Positions 1 through 8,300 are shown, counted from the first letter of the stretch. The stretch is DNA of 8,733 nucleotides from Akkermansiaceae bacterium (GCA_025457805.1 JALOTR010000079.1:1-8733), one strand, 5' to 3'. The notes: generated from the sequence alone by a model not told the origin. Numbers and translations are program-made.

Positions 1-1499
1 CTGCTTCAGCAAAACCCAACATCATCCTCATCATCGCGGACGATCTCGGTTATGGCGATCTCGGATGCCACGGAGCCACCAAAATCAAGACACCCCACAT
101 CGATAAACTCGCCTCCAAAGGCCTGCGCTCTACCGCCGCCTACGCCCCCGCATCCACCTGCACCCCCACCCGCTACTCCATCCTCACCGGCGATTATCCG
201 TGGCGGCAAAAGGAACGCAAGACCACCATCCTTGATGGCGATGCCCCACTCTCCATCACGCCAGGCAGCGCCACACTCCCTGCCACACTCAAGGCAGCCG
301 GATACACCACCGGCATCGTCGGCAAGTGGCACCTCGGCCTTGGCGACGGCATCACCCCAGTCGATTTCATTGGCGAAATCAAACCCGGCCCCCTCGAAGT
401 CGGATTCGATTACTGCCACATCATCCCTGCCACCGTGGACCGTGTCCCATCCGTGTGGATCGAGAACCACCGCATCCCGAATCTCGACCCGCAGGATCCC
501 ATCCGTGTCAGTTATATCGAAAACATCAGCGACGAACCCACAGGCATCGAACGCCCCGATCTGCTCAAACAGAAGGCGGACAAACAACACTCCAACACCA
601 TCCACAACGGCATCAGCCGCATTGGTTTCATGAAAGGCGGACACGCCGCACGTTTCAAGGACGAGGAACTCCCCGCCACCGTCATCGCCAAGTCCGAAGC
701 ATTCATCCAGCGCCACAAGGACTCGCCCTTTTTTCTAACAGTCGGACTCTTCGAACCCCACGTCCCTAGGATTGCCGCGCCTCACCTCCAAGGCAGCAGC
801 GACTGCGGCATCCGTGGCGATGTCATCCAGCAAATCGACTGGCAGGTCGGCGAGCTGATGAAAACCCTCGAAAAGCATAACCTGACAAACAACACCATCG
901 TCATCATCACCAGCGACAACGGCCCCCTTTTCTTCGATGGTTATTTTGACAAGTCCGCAGAAGAAGCCAACGGCCACGATCCCGCAGGCGGATTGCGCGG
1001 CGGAAAATACAACGTCTTCGAAGGCGGTTGCCGCGTGCCCTTCATCGCAAGCTGGCCCGGACACATCGCGTCATCCGTTTCCAGCGACATCATCTCACTC
1101 AGCGACCTCTACGCCACCTGCGCCAGCATCGCCGGAACCACCGTCAAGAGCGGCACCGCACGCGACAGCATCGACCAATCCTCCAAATGGCTTGGAAAAA
1201 ACCAAACCACCGTCCGCGATTCCGTGGTCCTCCAAGGCATCTCCGGCTCCATCGCCATCCGAAGTGGCGAGTGGAAACTCATTCCCTCCAACGCAAAGGC
1301 CAGCGTCTCCGGAACCGGCAGCGGAGCCAATGCCGCCGACCCTCGCTTCGCCGCCGCAACCATCAGCGAGACCCTGCTTTTCAACCTCAATCAGGACCCA
1401 TCGGAGTCCCGCAACCTCGCCGCTGAAAATCCGGAAAAGGTCACCCAACTCACCGACCTTCTCCATCAACTCGGAGCGCCCCTGCCGGCCAACAACTGA
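1..1499 (+). CDS. Type I sulfatase, arylsulfatase-like (5' partial)
   Basis: A formylglycine-dependent sulfatase that would hydrolyse sulfate esters, probably on a sulfated glycan outside the cytoplasm. The reading frame is open from base 3 to the TGA at 1497-1499 (498 codons in view); the true start and most of a signal peptide lie upstream. The first codons read ASAKPNIILIIADD, the usual sequence just after a signal peptide, with the metal-binding Asp pair at residues 13-14 counted from base 3. The active-site motif CTPTR is at residues 53-57 (Cys codon 159-161). GKWHLG (Lys108, His110), EPHVPR (His253), TSDNG (Asp305, Asn306) and LRGGK (Lys335) follow in the expected order. The segment DNGPLFFDGY to EGGCRVPF resembles arylsulfatases of marine Planctomycetes and Bacteroidetes. 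An internal ATG at 435 is not the start, because it would remove the catalytic Cys. Substrate is not deducible. It converges on the sigma gene. Confidence 0.93.
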   Translation, partial: ASAKPNIILIIADDLGYGDLGCHGATKIKTPHIDKLASKGLRSTAAYAPASTCTPTRYSILTGDYPWRQKERKTTILDGDAPLSITPGSATLPATLKAAGYTTGIVGKWHLGLGDGITPVDFIGEIKPGPLEVGFDYCHIIPATVDRVPSVWIENHRIPNLDPQDPIRVSYIENISDEPTGIERPDLLKQKADKQHSNTIHNGISRIGFMKGGHAARFKDEELPATVIAKSEAFIQRHKDSPFFLTVGLFEPHVPRIAAPHLQGSSDCGIRGDVIQQIDWQVGELMKTLEKHNLTNNTIVIITSDNGPLFFDGYFDKSAEEANGHDPAGGLRGGKYNVFEGGCRVPFIASWPGHIASSVSSDIISLSDLYATCASIAGTTVKSGTARDSIDQSSKWLGKNQTTVRDSVVLQGISGSIAIRSGEWKLIPSNAKASVSGTGSGANAADPRFAAATISETLLFNLNQDPSESRNLAAENPEKVTQLTDLLHQLGAPLPANN

Positions 1500-1549
1500 G
1501 CACAAAAATCGAGGATCCCAACCTCCAATCTCTTTTCCAGTCTCATTTG
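1500..1549. other. Convergent intergenic gap, no clear terminator
   Basis: Fifty bases separate the stop codons of the first sulfatase and the convergent sigma-factor gene. The only fold seen is a weak 4-bp stem (GAGG/CCTC, about 1511-1525) followed loosely by a pyrimidine-rich stretch. That is too weak to call a terminator. Confidence 0.5.
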
Positions 1550-3184
1550 TTATTTCTCAGGAACTGCATCCTTCCCCTCCAATATCAACATTTGCGACAT
1601 TGCTCCCGTGGTCGTTTTGAATCGTTGCATTTGATCAGCCAGATCCTCCAAGCTCTCCGAGCCGGTCAAGGAGGGCATCTTGGTTGAAAATGTGACTCCC
1701 TGGTTCTTGCCATTCCCTCCACTTTGTTTTTTGGCATCACGTTCTTGGGCGCGCTTTTCTTCCAATTCCTTGAGCTTGCCCATTTGGCTTTCGTTCAAAA
1801 TGGCGCCCAGCTTGTCTTCGCCACCGACAGCATAGGCGAATGATTTTGCGGAATCGTCGTTCATCAGCGGACCGAACAAGGCCTTTGACTCCTCGGCAAG
1901 TATCCTCGATTCCTCGACCGGAAATTCACCCTTCGAAGCAGCGTCATAGGCTAGAAGGTATTCCAAAAACTTCTCACGATTTTCGGCAATGGTTCGCGGG
2001 GCATCAGATAGCATTTGGAGCCTATCTTTCATCGTTTTTCCCAGCTGTTCGATCAAGGCGGACTCTTGCTCGTCGCTCAATTCAATTTCTTCGGCAAGCC
2101 CGTTCCAATGTCGATAGGCCTCGTTCAATGACGAAGGTTTTACGTTTTCCCTGTCGAATTTTTGTAAAAGGGGAGTGATTTGCTCAAGCCCAACCACGAG
2201 ATCACTGGTGATCGTCTTGGCGAGCAGGACCCGAGAACTCCCGAAACGTTCGACGAGATCCGGAAAAGCTCCTGCGCCTCTCTCGCCGCGCGCTTTCGTG
2301 GTGAAGCCAGTATCCTCGGATTTTTCGGAATCCGAGCTGCCCTTTGAACCGAGATCAGCTCCAGTTGGAGACTTGGACGAGTCCGCAACCGAACCGGATT
2401 CCGATGATTTGTTTTTGATATAAACGGCGGAACCAGCGGCTGCGACTAGGCAAACCGCTGCGGCAATCATTGCTTTTTGTTTCATAAGGATCACGATGGT
2501 GGTGAGAGAAATGGAAGTTGCAGCGCCGCCCATGGCTGCATGGGCGATGGCTGCTTTGGAAATCGTGGAACCCACGAGTGTGGCCGGAGCCGCCTTCGCG
2601 AGGTCAGTGCCGAGAAAGATGGCAAGGGCACCAACTCCAACCGTGACACCTTGCTTGCGAAGGAGACCACAGAGCTTCTCAAGGGCGCGCTGCAGATGCC
2701 GCTGGCTCGCCGATTCGGATTTGCCCAAGGAATCGCCGATTTGCCGCAGGGTGAATCCGGACGCAAAGCGCAGCAACAAGATGTCCCGATCCGTCTGGCT
2801 CATCCGGTTCATCGCTTCATCGAGCACCGGGGCAAGGTCGGACGGCACTTCCAGCGCAGTGGAATCCGTCAGCGGATGGACTTCATTGAATTGTTTCATG
2901 GTTCTCTTGCGTGATGCCTCGGCCCGCAGGGCATGGGAACTTTCCAAGTAGGATGCGCGGTGCAGCCAACCCGCGATCAGAACGTCCTTGCGGATCGATC
3001 CCGCCTTGCGGGCGAGTGAGGAAAACACGTTCTGCGCGAGTTCTTCCGCAAGCTGCGAGTCGCCCGTGCGGCGTTTGCAAATGCCGTGGACCATTCCGAG
3101 GTGGCGGTTCACCAACTCGGTGAAGGCCCCTTCATCCTGTTTCTCCGCAAAGCGGCGAAGCAATGTCTGATCATCGGTCATCAT
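1550..3184 (-). CDS. Sigma-70 family (ECF-like) sigma factor with membrane anchor and extracytoplasmic tail
   Basis: A probable membrane-tethered transcription initiation factor. Residues are counted from the GTG at 3193. Region 2 spans about 12-100 (EGAFTELVNRHLGMVHGICK, then LAEELAQNVF and IAGWLHRA). Region 4 with its helix-turn-helix spans about 123-180 (MSQTDRDILLLRF, then FTLRQIGDSLGKS). Hydrophobic stretches follow at about 183-197 and 227-259, the latter a good transmembrane helix flanked by Lys. Next come a Ser/Gly-rich linker (262-300) and a charged helical domain to 547. Classic ECF factors stop near 200 residues, so about 350 are extra; such extensions are known from planctomycetes and relatives. 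Possible starts are GTG 3193, ATG 3184 and ATG 3181; an ATG is preferred because the conserved region begins MTDDQTLLRRF. No separate anti-sigma gene is adjacent, so the fused tail may do that job (inference). Synonymous codon use is less C-biased than in the neighbours. Confidence 0.88.
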   Translation of the reverse strand: MMTDDQTLLRRFAEKQDEGAFTELVNRHLGMVHGICKRRTGDSQLAEELAQNVFSSLARKAGSIRKDVLIAGWLHRASYLESSHALRAEASRKRTMKQFNEVHPLTDSTALEVPSDLAPVLDEAMNRMSQTDRDILLLRFASGFTLRQIGDSLGKSESASQRHLQRALEKLCGLLRKQGVTVGVGALAIFLGTDLAKAAPATLVGSTISKAAIAHAAMGGAATSISLTTIVILMKQKAMIAAAVCLVAAAGSAVYIKNKSSESGSVADSSKSPTGADLGSKGSSDSEKSEDTGFTTKARGERGAGAFPDLVERFGSSRVLLAKTITSDLVVGLEQITPLLQKFDRENVKPSSLNEAYRHWNGLAEEIELSDEQESALIEQLGKTMKDRLQMLSDAPRTIAENREKFLEYLLAYDAASKGEFPVEESRILAEESKALFGPLMNDDSAKSFAYAVGGEDKLGAILNESQMGKLKELEEKRAQERDAKKQSGGNGKNQGVTFSTKMPSLTGSESLEDLADQMQRFKTTTGAMSQMLILEGKDAVPEK

Positions 3185-3226
3185 CCCATACACTGCATCT
3201 CGCGCAGGAAAACTTGCATGCGATTT

Positions 3227-3240
3227 TTGAAACTTTTCAA
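3227..3240. promoter_or_regulatory. Small palindrome upstream of the sigma gene (candidate operator)
   Basis: TTGAAA-CT-TTTCAA is a perfect 6-bp inverted repeat with a 2-base centre, about 43 bases upstream of the ATG at 3184 on the minus strand. Position and symmetry would suit a dimeric regulator or autoregulation. The motif is short and AT-rich, so chance is a real alternative. Confidence 0.25.
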
Positions 3241-3284
3241 CAATGAATCGCTACTCAGCAGGATGAGTTGTCAGCGGAGGCTGC

Positions 3285-3313
3285 CGGCGACGTGAAGCAT
3301 CTGCCGGTCGCCG
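3285..3313. repeat. 7-bp inverted repeat, hairpin-forming
   Basis: CGGCGAC (3285-3291) and GTCGCCG (3307-3313) are exact reverse complements separated by 15 bases, giving a GC-rich stem on either strand. No T-tract follows, so it does not look like an intrinsic terminator. Its role is unknown. Confidence 0.35.
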
Positions 3314-3477
3314 TCCGCTTCCCAAGTCATGAAAACACCCTGGTCGCAAAAAAAGTCGGAACGAAAGCAGTTCTCACGAGATGATCAAGGGCGACTTGTA
3401 AAAACCCTGCCAACCCAATCCGAGAAATCGAATGTTACCGACACGCCAAGTCCGCTATTCGATCAAGGCCCATTCAT

Positions 3478-3603
3478 GTGAACTTTGCCATCCCCCATCG
3501 TCGTTCACACTTTCCGATTCTTGCCGCTCTCACTCTATCAACCGTGGCAGCCGCACCATCCCGCCCCGACGTTCTCTTGATTCCCGCCCAAATCCACAAT
3601 GAC
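3478..3603 (+). pseudogene. Probable N-terminal remnant of another sulfatase
   Basis: A frame opening with GTG at 3478 encodes a signal-peptide-like start (FPILAALTLSTVAAA) followed by RPDVLLI, the usual first beta strand of a type I sulfatase. It aligns with the intact downstream sulfatase: ALTLSTVAAAPSRPDVLLI against ALALLSHVAAEAQKPNVLFI, with one gap, and a shared Asn-Asp about ten residues further on. Where the metal-binding Asp pair should follow, it reads Pro-Ala-Gln. After about residue 42 the similarity ends and the frame closes at 3681 inside the next gene. Many differences fall at third codon positions, so this looks like the start of a diverged paralogue rather than a fresh duplication. 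It is offset by 127 bases and out of frame with the intact gene, so it is not an N-terminal extension of it. A chance match of a short segment is the alternative. Confidence 0.5.
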
Positions 3604-5074
3604 TGCCACGATGCCTTCCTTTCACCACGTCTTACTCCACATCTTCTCCGCCCTCGCCCTGCTCTCCCATGTGGCGGCTGAGGCGCAAAAGCCCAACGTT
3701 CTGTTCATCGCAGTGGATGATCTCAACGACTATGTTTCCATCCTCGATGGCCACCCGCAGGCCAAAACCCCCAATCTGGATCGTCTTGCAAAACTGGGGA
3801 TGAAATTCACCAGCGCCCACACTGCCAGTCCCGTTTGCAATTCCTCCCGCTGTGCCCTCATGACCGGTCGCCAACCCTTCAAAACCGGCATCTATCAGAA
3901 CGGTCAACCCTCCAGAGCCACCGTCGAACGACTCGGCACATTGAATCGCGAATTCCTTAAAAACGGCTACCACACTTCAGGCTCCGGAAAAATCTATCAC
4001 GCCAATCTTTATGTCCCATCCGATTGGACGGACTTCAAAGCCAAGTTTCCATGGCCCAAGCTCGCCAAAGAAAACCGCTTCCCCATCGGTGGCGAGTTTG
4101 ACACTGCTGGTGCTTACCCCAACGAACTCGAAAACCAAACCGGCGACTACCTCACCGCCCAATGGGTCTCCAAGCGTCTCACCACCCCAAGCAAAGAACC
4201 CTTCTTTCTCGCCTGCGGAATCTACCGTCCCCACGTCGTGTGGCAGGTCCCTCAAAAATACTTCGACCTCTTTCCCGAGGACTCGATCATCCTGCCCGAC
4301 GTCAACCCAAACGATCTGGACGATATCCCTTCTTTTGGCCGCACTCTGGCACTTTCGCGGGAAGGAAACGATGAAAGTGAATCCATGGCCGCTAGCCCTT
4401 CCGGCGCACATCCTCACGCTGCCATCGTCAAAGCCGGCCACTGGAAGCGGGGCGTCCGCACCTACCTCGCCTGCATTGCCTATGCCGACGCTCAACTCGG
4501 TCACGTTCTCGACGCCCTCGAAGCCTCACCCGCCAGGGACAACACCATCGTCGTCCTCTGGTCCGACCACGGCTGGCACCTTGGTGAAAAGCTTCACTGG
4601 CGCAAAGGCACCCTCTGGGAGGAATCCACCCGGGTCCCACTGGTCATCGTTGCCCCGGGCCTCACCAAACCCGGCACCACCTGTGACAGGGTCGTCAGCC
4701 TCATCGATATCTATCCCACCCTGCGCGACCTCTGCTCGCTCGATGGAAAATCCGAACTCTGCGGCGAGTCCCTCCGCCCATTGCTCGCCGATCCTTCGTC
4801 CACTGCTACCCGCAATCACGCATTCACCACATATATCGACGGTGCCATCGCCATCCGCACACCGGATGCCCGCTACATCCGGTATCCGGACCAATCGGAA
4901 GAATACTACGACCGGACGATTGACCCCAAAGAGTGGACCAATCTTGCCAAACGCCCGGAACATGCTGAAAAGATCGCCACCATCAGAAAACTTCTGCCGG
5001 AAAATCCCGCCGATCCATCTCAGGGCCGAAAAGGAAAAGGCAACCGCGATGCAAAGGCCGGGAAAGAGAACTAA
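3599..5074 (+). CDS. Secreted sulfatase, iduronate-2-sulfatase/choline-sulfatase-like
   Basis: A formylglycine sulfatase of 491 codons, about full length for the iduronate-2-sulfatase-like group. A signal peptide occupies about residues 5-27 (hydrophobic VLLHIFSALALLSHVAA), followed by KPNVLFIAVDDLND with Asp40-Asp41 as metal ligands. The active-site motif is CNSSR at 80-84, with Cys80 the predicted formylglycine. GSGKIYH (Lys131, His134), YRPHVVW (His212) and WSDHGWHLGE (Asp323, His324) supply the remaining pocket. HWRKGTLWEESTRVPL (333-348) is characteristic of this group. YPDQSEEYYDRTIDPKEWTNLA, the usual C-terminal sulfatase strand, spans about 429-450; the last 15 residues are a Lys/Gly/Arg-rich tail. 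ATG codons at 3599 and 3611 are both possible starts; neither has a clear Shine-Dalgarno sequence. An in-frame TGA at 3578 rules out a longer form. The true substrate is unknown; bacterial members act on diverse sulfated glycans. It overlaps the remnant by a few bases. Confidence 0.93.
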   Translation: MTATMPSFHHVLLHIFSALALLSHVAAEAQKPNVLFIAVDDLNDYVSILDGHPQAKTPNLDRLAKLGMKFTSAHTASPVCNSSRCALMTGRQPFKTGIYQNGQPSRATVERLGTLNREFLKNGYHTSGSGKIYHANLYVPSDWTDFKAKFPWPKLAKENRFPIGGEFDTAGAYPNELENQTGDYLTAQWVSKRLTTPSKEPFFLACGIYRPHVVWQVPQKYFDLFPEDSIILPDVNPNDLDDIPSFGRTLALSREGNDESESMAASPSGAHPHAAIVKAGHWKRGVRTYLACIAYADAQLGHVLDALEASPARDNTIVVLWSDHGWHLGEKLHWRKGTLWEESTRVPLVIVAPGLTKPGTTCDRVVSLIDIYPTLRDLCSLDGKSELCGESLRPLLADPSSTATRNHAFTTYIDGAIAIRTPDARYIRYPDQSEEYYDRTIDPKEWTNLAKRPEHAEKIATIRKLLPENPADPSQGRKGKGNRDAKAGKEN

Positions 5075-5102
5075 GCCACTATCCCGGCAACCATGACCCC
5101 GA

Positions 5103-5128
5103 TGGCGGAAATCCGCCAAGGCGCTTGG
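5103..5128. repeat. Two overlapping, mutually exclusive small hairpins
   Basis: TGGCGG-AAAT-CCGCCA (5103-5118) forms a 6-bp stem. CCAAG-GCG-CTTGG (5116-5128) forms a 5-bp stem that shares bases with the first, so both cannot form at once. No T-tract follows. This could be a REP-like dispersed element or a transcript-end structure for the sulfatase mRNA. Confidence 0.35.
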
Positions 5129-5155
5129 TCTCGCTGCCGAACCTTCGTAGCCCCT

Positions 5156-5179
5156 CCAAAAAACAGCCCTGTTTTTCGG
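5156..5179 (+). terminator. Possible terminator-like inverted repeat
   Basis: AAAAACAG (5159-5166) and CTGTTTTT (5169-5176) are exact reverse complements around a CC centre, and outer CC/GG pairs extend the symmetry. The T-run forms the descending arm, as in intrinsic terminators with A/T-tract arms, and the structure lies about 85 bases after the sulfatase stop. The GC core is small, so efficiency is doubtful. It could act in both directions. Confidence 0.35.
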
Positions 5180-5316
5180 AACATTTTCGAATCAGGTAAA
5201 ATCTCCAACGAAGGCACATCAAAAAAAGAATTGTTGTGTGTGACCGCTTGGCACTCAGGCCTATTCACTAGAGAACCCGGATCCCAAGAACCCAAAAACT
5301 CCAAAAACTTCGCGCC

Positions 5317-8300
5317 ATGAAACTCCGCACAGCCCTCCTCTTCGCCGCCGCCCTCGTCTCCTCCCAATCCCTCACCGCCGGCACCTACACTTGGACCGGT
5401 GCGGCAGTCACCAACAGCGGACAATGGAACGAGACCAACACCGCCAACTGGAACGGCGTCACCCCGATATTCGACAACACCGCCGATCTGATTTTTGGCG
5501 GAACCACCCCGATCACCACCTTCGGCACCTGGCTCGGCGGGGCTGATCGCACGGTTCGTTCCCTCACCTTTTCGAGCTTCTCGACGCAACTCGAAATCCG
5601 CACCAACAACAACAGCACCACCGCCCGCCAACTCCGCTTTGCCGCAGATTCCGGCAATGCCACCATCACCATGAACTCCACCGTCACCGCCCCGGTGGTC
5701 ATCGGTGCCGTGGCCGGCAATTCGCCAACGTTCTCAGACAACGGAACCCTCCGCCTCGACAGCAATTTGAGCGTCGTCCAAAACAGCGGATCGCTGCTCT
5801 CCATGCGCCGTCCCATCTCCGAGTCCGGCGGTGCCCGCTCCATCACCAAATCCGGCACAGGTGTCCTGCTCCTCTCCGCGGCCAACACCTATACCGGCAA
5901 TGTCACCATCAACGGCGGCACCCTGCGCATCAGCAACGCCACCGCACTCGGCACTGGAACCAAATCCATCACCGTCGCTTCGGGAGCCACTCTCGATATC
6001 GCAGGAGCCCTCGACCTCGGCACCGGAAACACCATCACCGTGTCTGGCAGCGGCGCAGGAGGTCTCGGCGCCCTCTACTGCTCAACCGGAAACCAAGGAA
6101 CGGCACTGGCCGCCCAAAATGGACTGATCCTCGCCGGAAACACCACCGTCGGCGGAGCATCCGGCACACGCTTTGGCGCAGGTGCCAATCTTGGCACCGG
6201 CACCACCACCGGACTCCACACCCTCACCAAGGTCGGAGCCGGTCAGTTCGACCTCCGTGGATCCATCACCATTGGCAATGTCGTCGTCAGCGAAGGTGTT
6301 TTCCAAACCCAACGAGCAACCTGGAACGATGACGACTACACGTTCGCCCTTTCGCCAGGCACCGAATTCCGCCTCTTTGAAATCATCAGCCCCTTCCCTC
6401 GCGACATCACGCTCAACAACGCCACCATCAGTTCGACCAACTCGCCCGATTTCGTCGGCGACACTCTCACTGGCAATGTGACTCTCACCGGCGCTTGCAC
6501 CCTCTCCAGCGCCGGTGGCGACAACGATTTCCTCACCCTCTCAGGAAATCTCATCGAGTCCGCACCATCCGCATCCGTCACCATCGGCGGGACTCGCAAG
6601 ATCGTGCTTGCCGGAACCAACACCTACACCGGAACCACCACCGTTGGGGACGGAATCAACACTCCAACACTCCAAGTGGACGGCTCCCTTACCAGCAACA
6701 TCGCCGTTGCAGGTCTTGCCACACTCGGTGGCGATGGAGTCACCAACGGCACGATCACCCTCGCCAATCTGTCAAGAATCACCTTCGACCCCTCTACCAC
6801 CGGAACGAATCAATTCCTCCGTTCTGCGGATGTCATCATCGGTGCATCGGATGTCATCAGCGTAAGCCCCATGAAGCCCGGCACCGGTGTTCCGGCCATC
6901 GTCCTGCAGGATGGCAGCGGAGGCCTCAACCTTGCCAACTTCGCTCTCCTCAATCCGGGCCGCGCGGTCCTTTCCCTCGGCGGCACGGGCGGCAACTCGG
7001 ACCTCATCTACACCCCCAACAACGCCAGCCTCGAGTGGCGGAATTTTTCAACGGATGGCATCTGGGGCGTCGAGGATCTCGCAGACAACTTCCAGAACCT
7101 CGGCACGTCATCGCCAGACGACTTCTTCCTCAATGACAATGTCTCCTTCACCGATGCCGCCACCGGCACCGTCACCCTCGCTGGCAACATCATCGCCGGG
7201 AATATCTCGCTGAACAACACCACCGGCAACAACCTCACCATCAATCCCACTGCGACGGAAACGATCTCCTCTTTTGGCCTCTCAACCACCTCTTCCGGCA
7301 ATACCACCATTGCCGCCCAGATCACCGGCAACACCCCGATCACGGTCGGCGGTTCAGGCACCCTAACCCTCACCGCTGACAACACCACCACCTCGACCGT
7401 TACCATCAACTCCGGCACCCTCCAGCTTGGCAACGGCGGAGCCACCGGCAGCGTAGGACGCCCTATCACGAACAACGGCGCGCTCGTTGTGAACCGCGAC
7501 TCCAGCGCCATCATCATCCTCAACCAGGTCATCAGCGGCAACGGCACCCTCACTCAGGCAGGAGCCGGAACCACCGCCCTCAGCACAGCCCATACCTACA
7601 CCGGCCTCACCACCATTTCGTCGGGCAGTCTGGAATTCTACGCGGCCGGCTCCATTCCCGGCGATATCCTCAACAACGCGAAACTGTCCCTCTCCGGCAC
7701 CACCAACAAGACCTTCGCCAATAATGTCTCAGGCACCGGCTTCCTTGAAAAACGCGGCACCCACGCCCTCACCCTCACCGGCACCAACACGTTCCAGGAT
7801 GGCATCGTCCTCGAAAACGGAAACCTGACTGCAGGTTCCACAAACATCGGTTCAGGAGAAATCACCTTCCTCGGAAACGCCAACACCAACCGCTGGTTCA
7901 TTACCGACGGCTCAGTGATTGCCAACGACATCCTGTTCGCCAGCGGGGCTACCAACACGAAGCTCATCGATGTCGCGACACCGACCTCCCATGTTGAACT
8001 TGCGGGCACCATCACCTTCGCCGCAGACCTCCCAACACCTACTCCCCCCGCCACCTCCGGCCCCGGCACCTCCCGCATCGGCCCGGTTGGCGGCACCATT
8101 GTTGTTTCCGGCAAAATGACCGGCACAGGCACCGGCGGCTACGCCAAACGCAACACCGGCACAGTCGTCATCACCAATGCCACCAACGACTACACCGGAC
8201 CCACCACCATCATCGATGGCGGCAGCCTTCTCGTGAATGCTCCAGGTGTCATTCCCGGCAATGTCTTCTTCGGCCAGAATCTGGATGGCAGCAGCACAAC

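Larger units (their letters stand above)
3194..3477. other. Intergenic region upstream of the sigma gene
   Basis: About 285 bases without a convincing gene. It should hold the promoter of the minus-strand sigma gene and perhaps one for the plus-strand sulfatase. No well-spaced -35/-10 pair was found for either. Two inverted repeats are listed separately. The sequence GATCAAGG occurs at about 3381 and again at about 3460, which may be chance. Confidence 0.5.
5075..5316. other. Hairpin-rich intergenic region before the PATR-repeat gene
   Basis: This 242-base gap lies between the second sulfatase and the large repeat-protein gene. It holds overlapping GC hairpins near its 5' end, an A/T-arm inverted repeat further on, and a short tandem-like CCAAAAACT/CCAAAAACT-type repeat at about 5291-5309 just before the next start. 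No Shine-Dalgarno sequence precedes the ATG at 5317. A TTGGCA at 5248-5253 resembles a -35 box but has no matching -10 element. A 75-codon frame (5093-5320) spans nearly the whole gap; see the findings. Confidence 0.5.

Noticed and set aside
52..633. Long plus-strand frame in the first sulfatase region
   Set aside because: Pro/Ser/Thr-rich, low-complexity translation in a shifted frame of a C-rich gene. The sulfatase frame, with all its catalytic motifs, covers the same bases.
1511..1540. Terminator between the convergent genes
   Set aside because: Only a 4-bp stem with a mixed pyrimidine tail; below what can be supported.
2477..2951. Overlapping plus-strand frames opposite the sigma-factor domain
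   Set aside because: They are antisense to conserved sigma regions 2 and 4 and have no recognisable protein features.
5231..5276. Possible sigma-70 or sigma-54 promoter before the repeat gene
   Set aside because: TTGTTG or TTGGCA could serve as -35 boxes, but no -10 element sits at suitable spacing; TGGCAC is not followed by the TTGC needed for sigma-54.
5071..5631. Minus-strand frame of 186 codons across the start of the repeat gene
   Set aside because: It is Gly/Val/Glu-rich shadow coding opposite a C-rich gene, with no recognisable domain, and it conflicts with the well-supported plus-strand signal peptide and Trp module.
7008..7553. Minus-strand frames opposite the repeat protein (also 5385-5888, 7638-8132)
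   Set aside because: Val/Pro/Arg-rich antisense shadows produced by ACC/ATC/CTC-rich codons; no domain or start signal.
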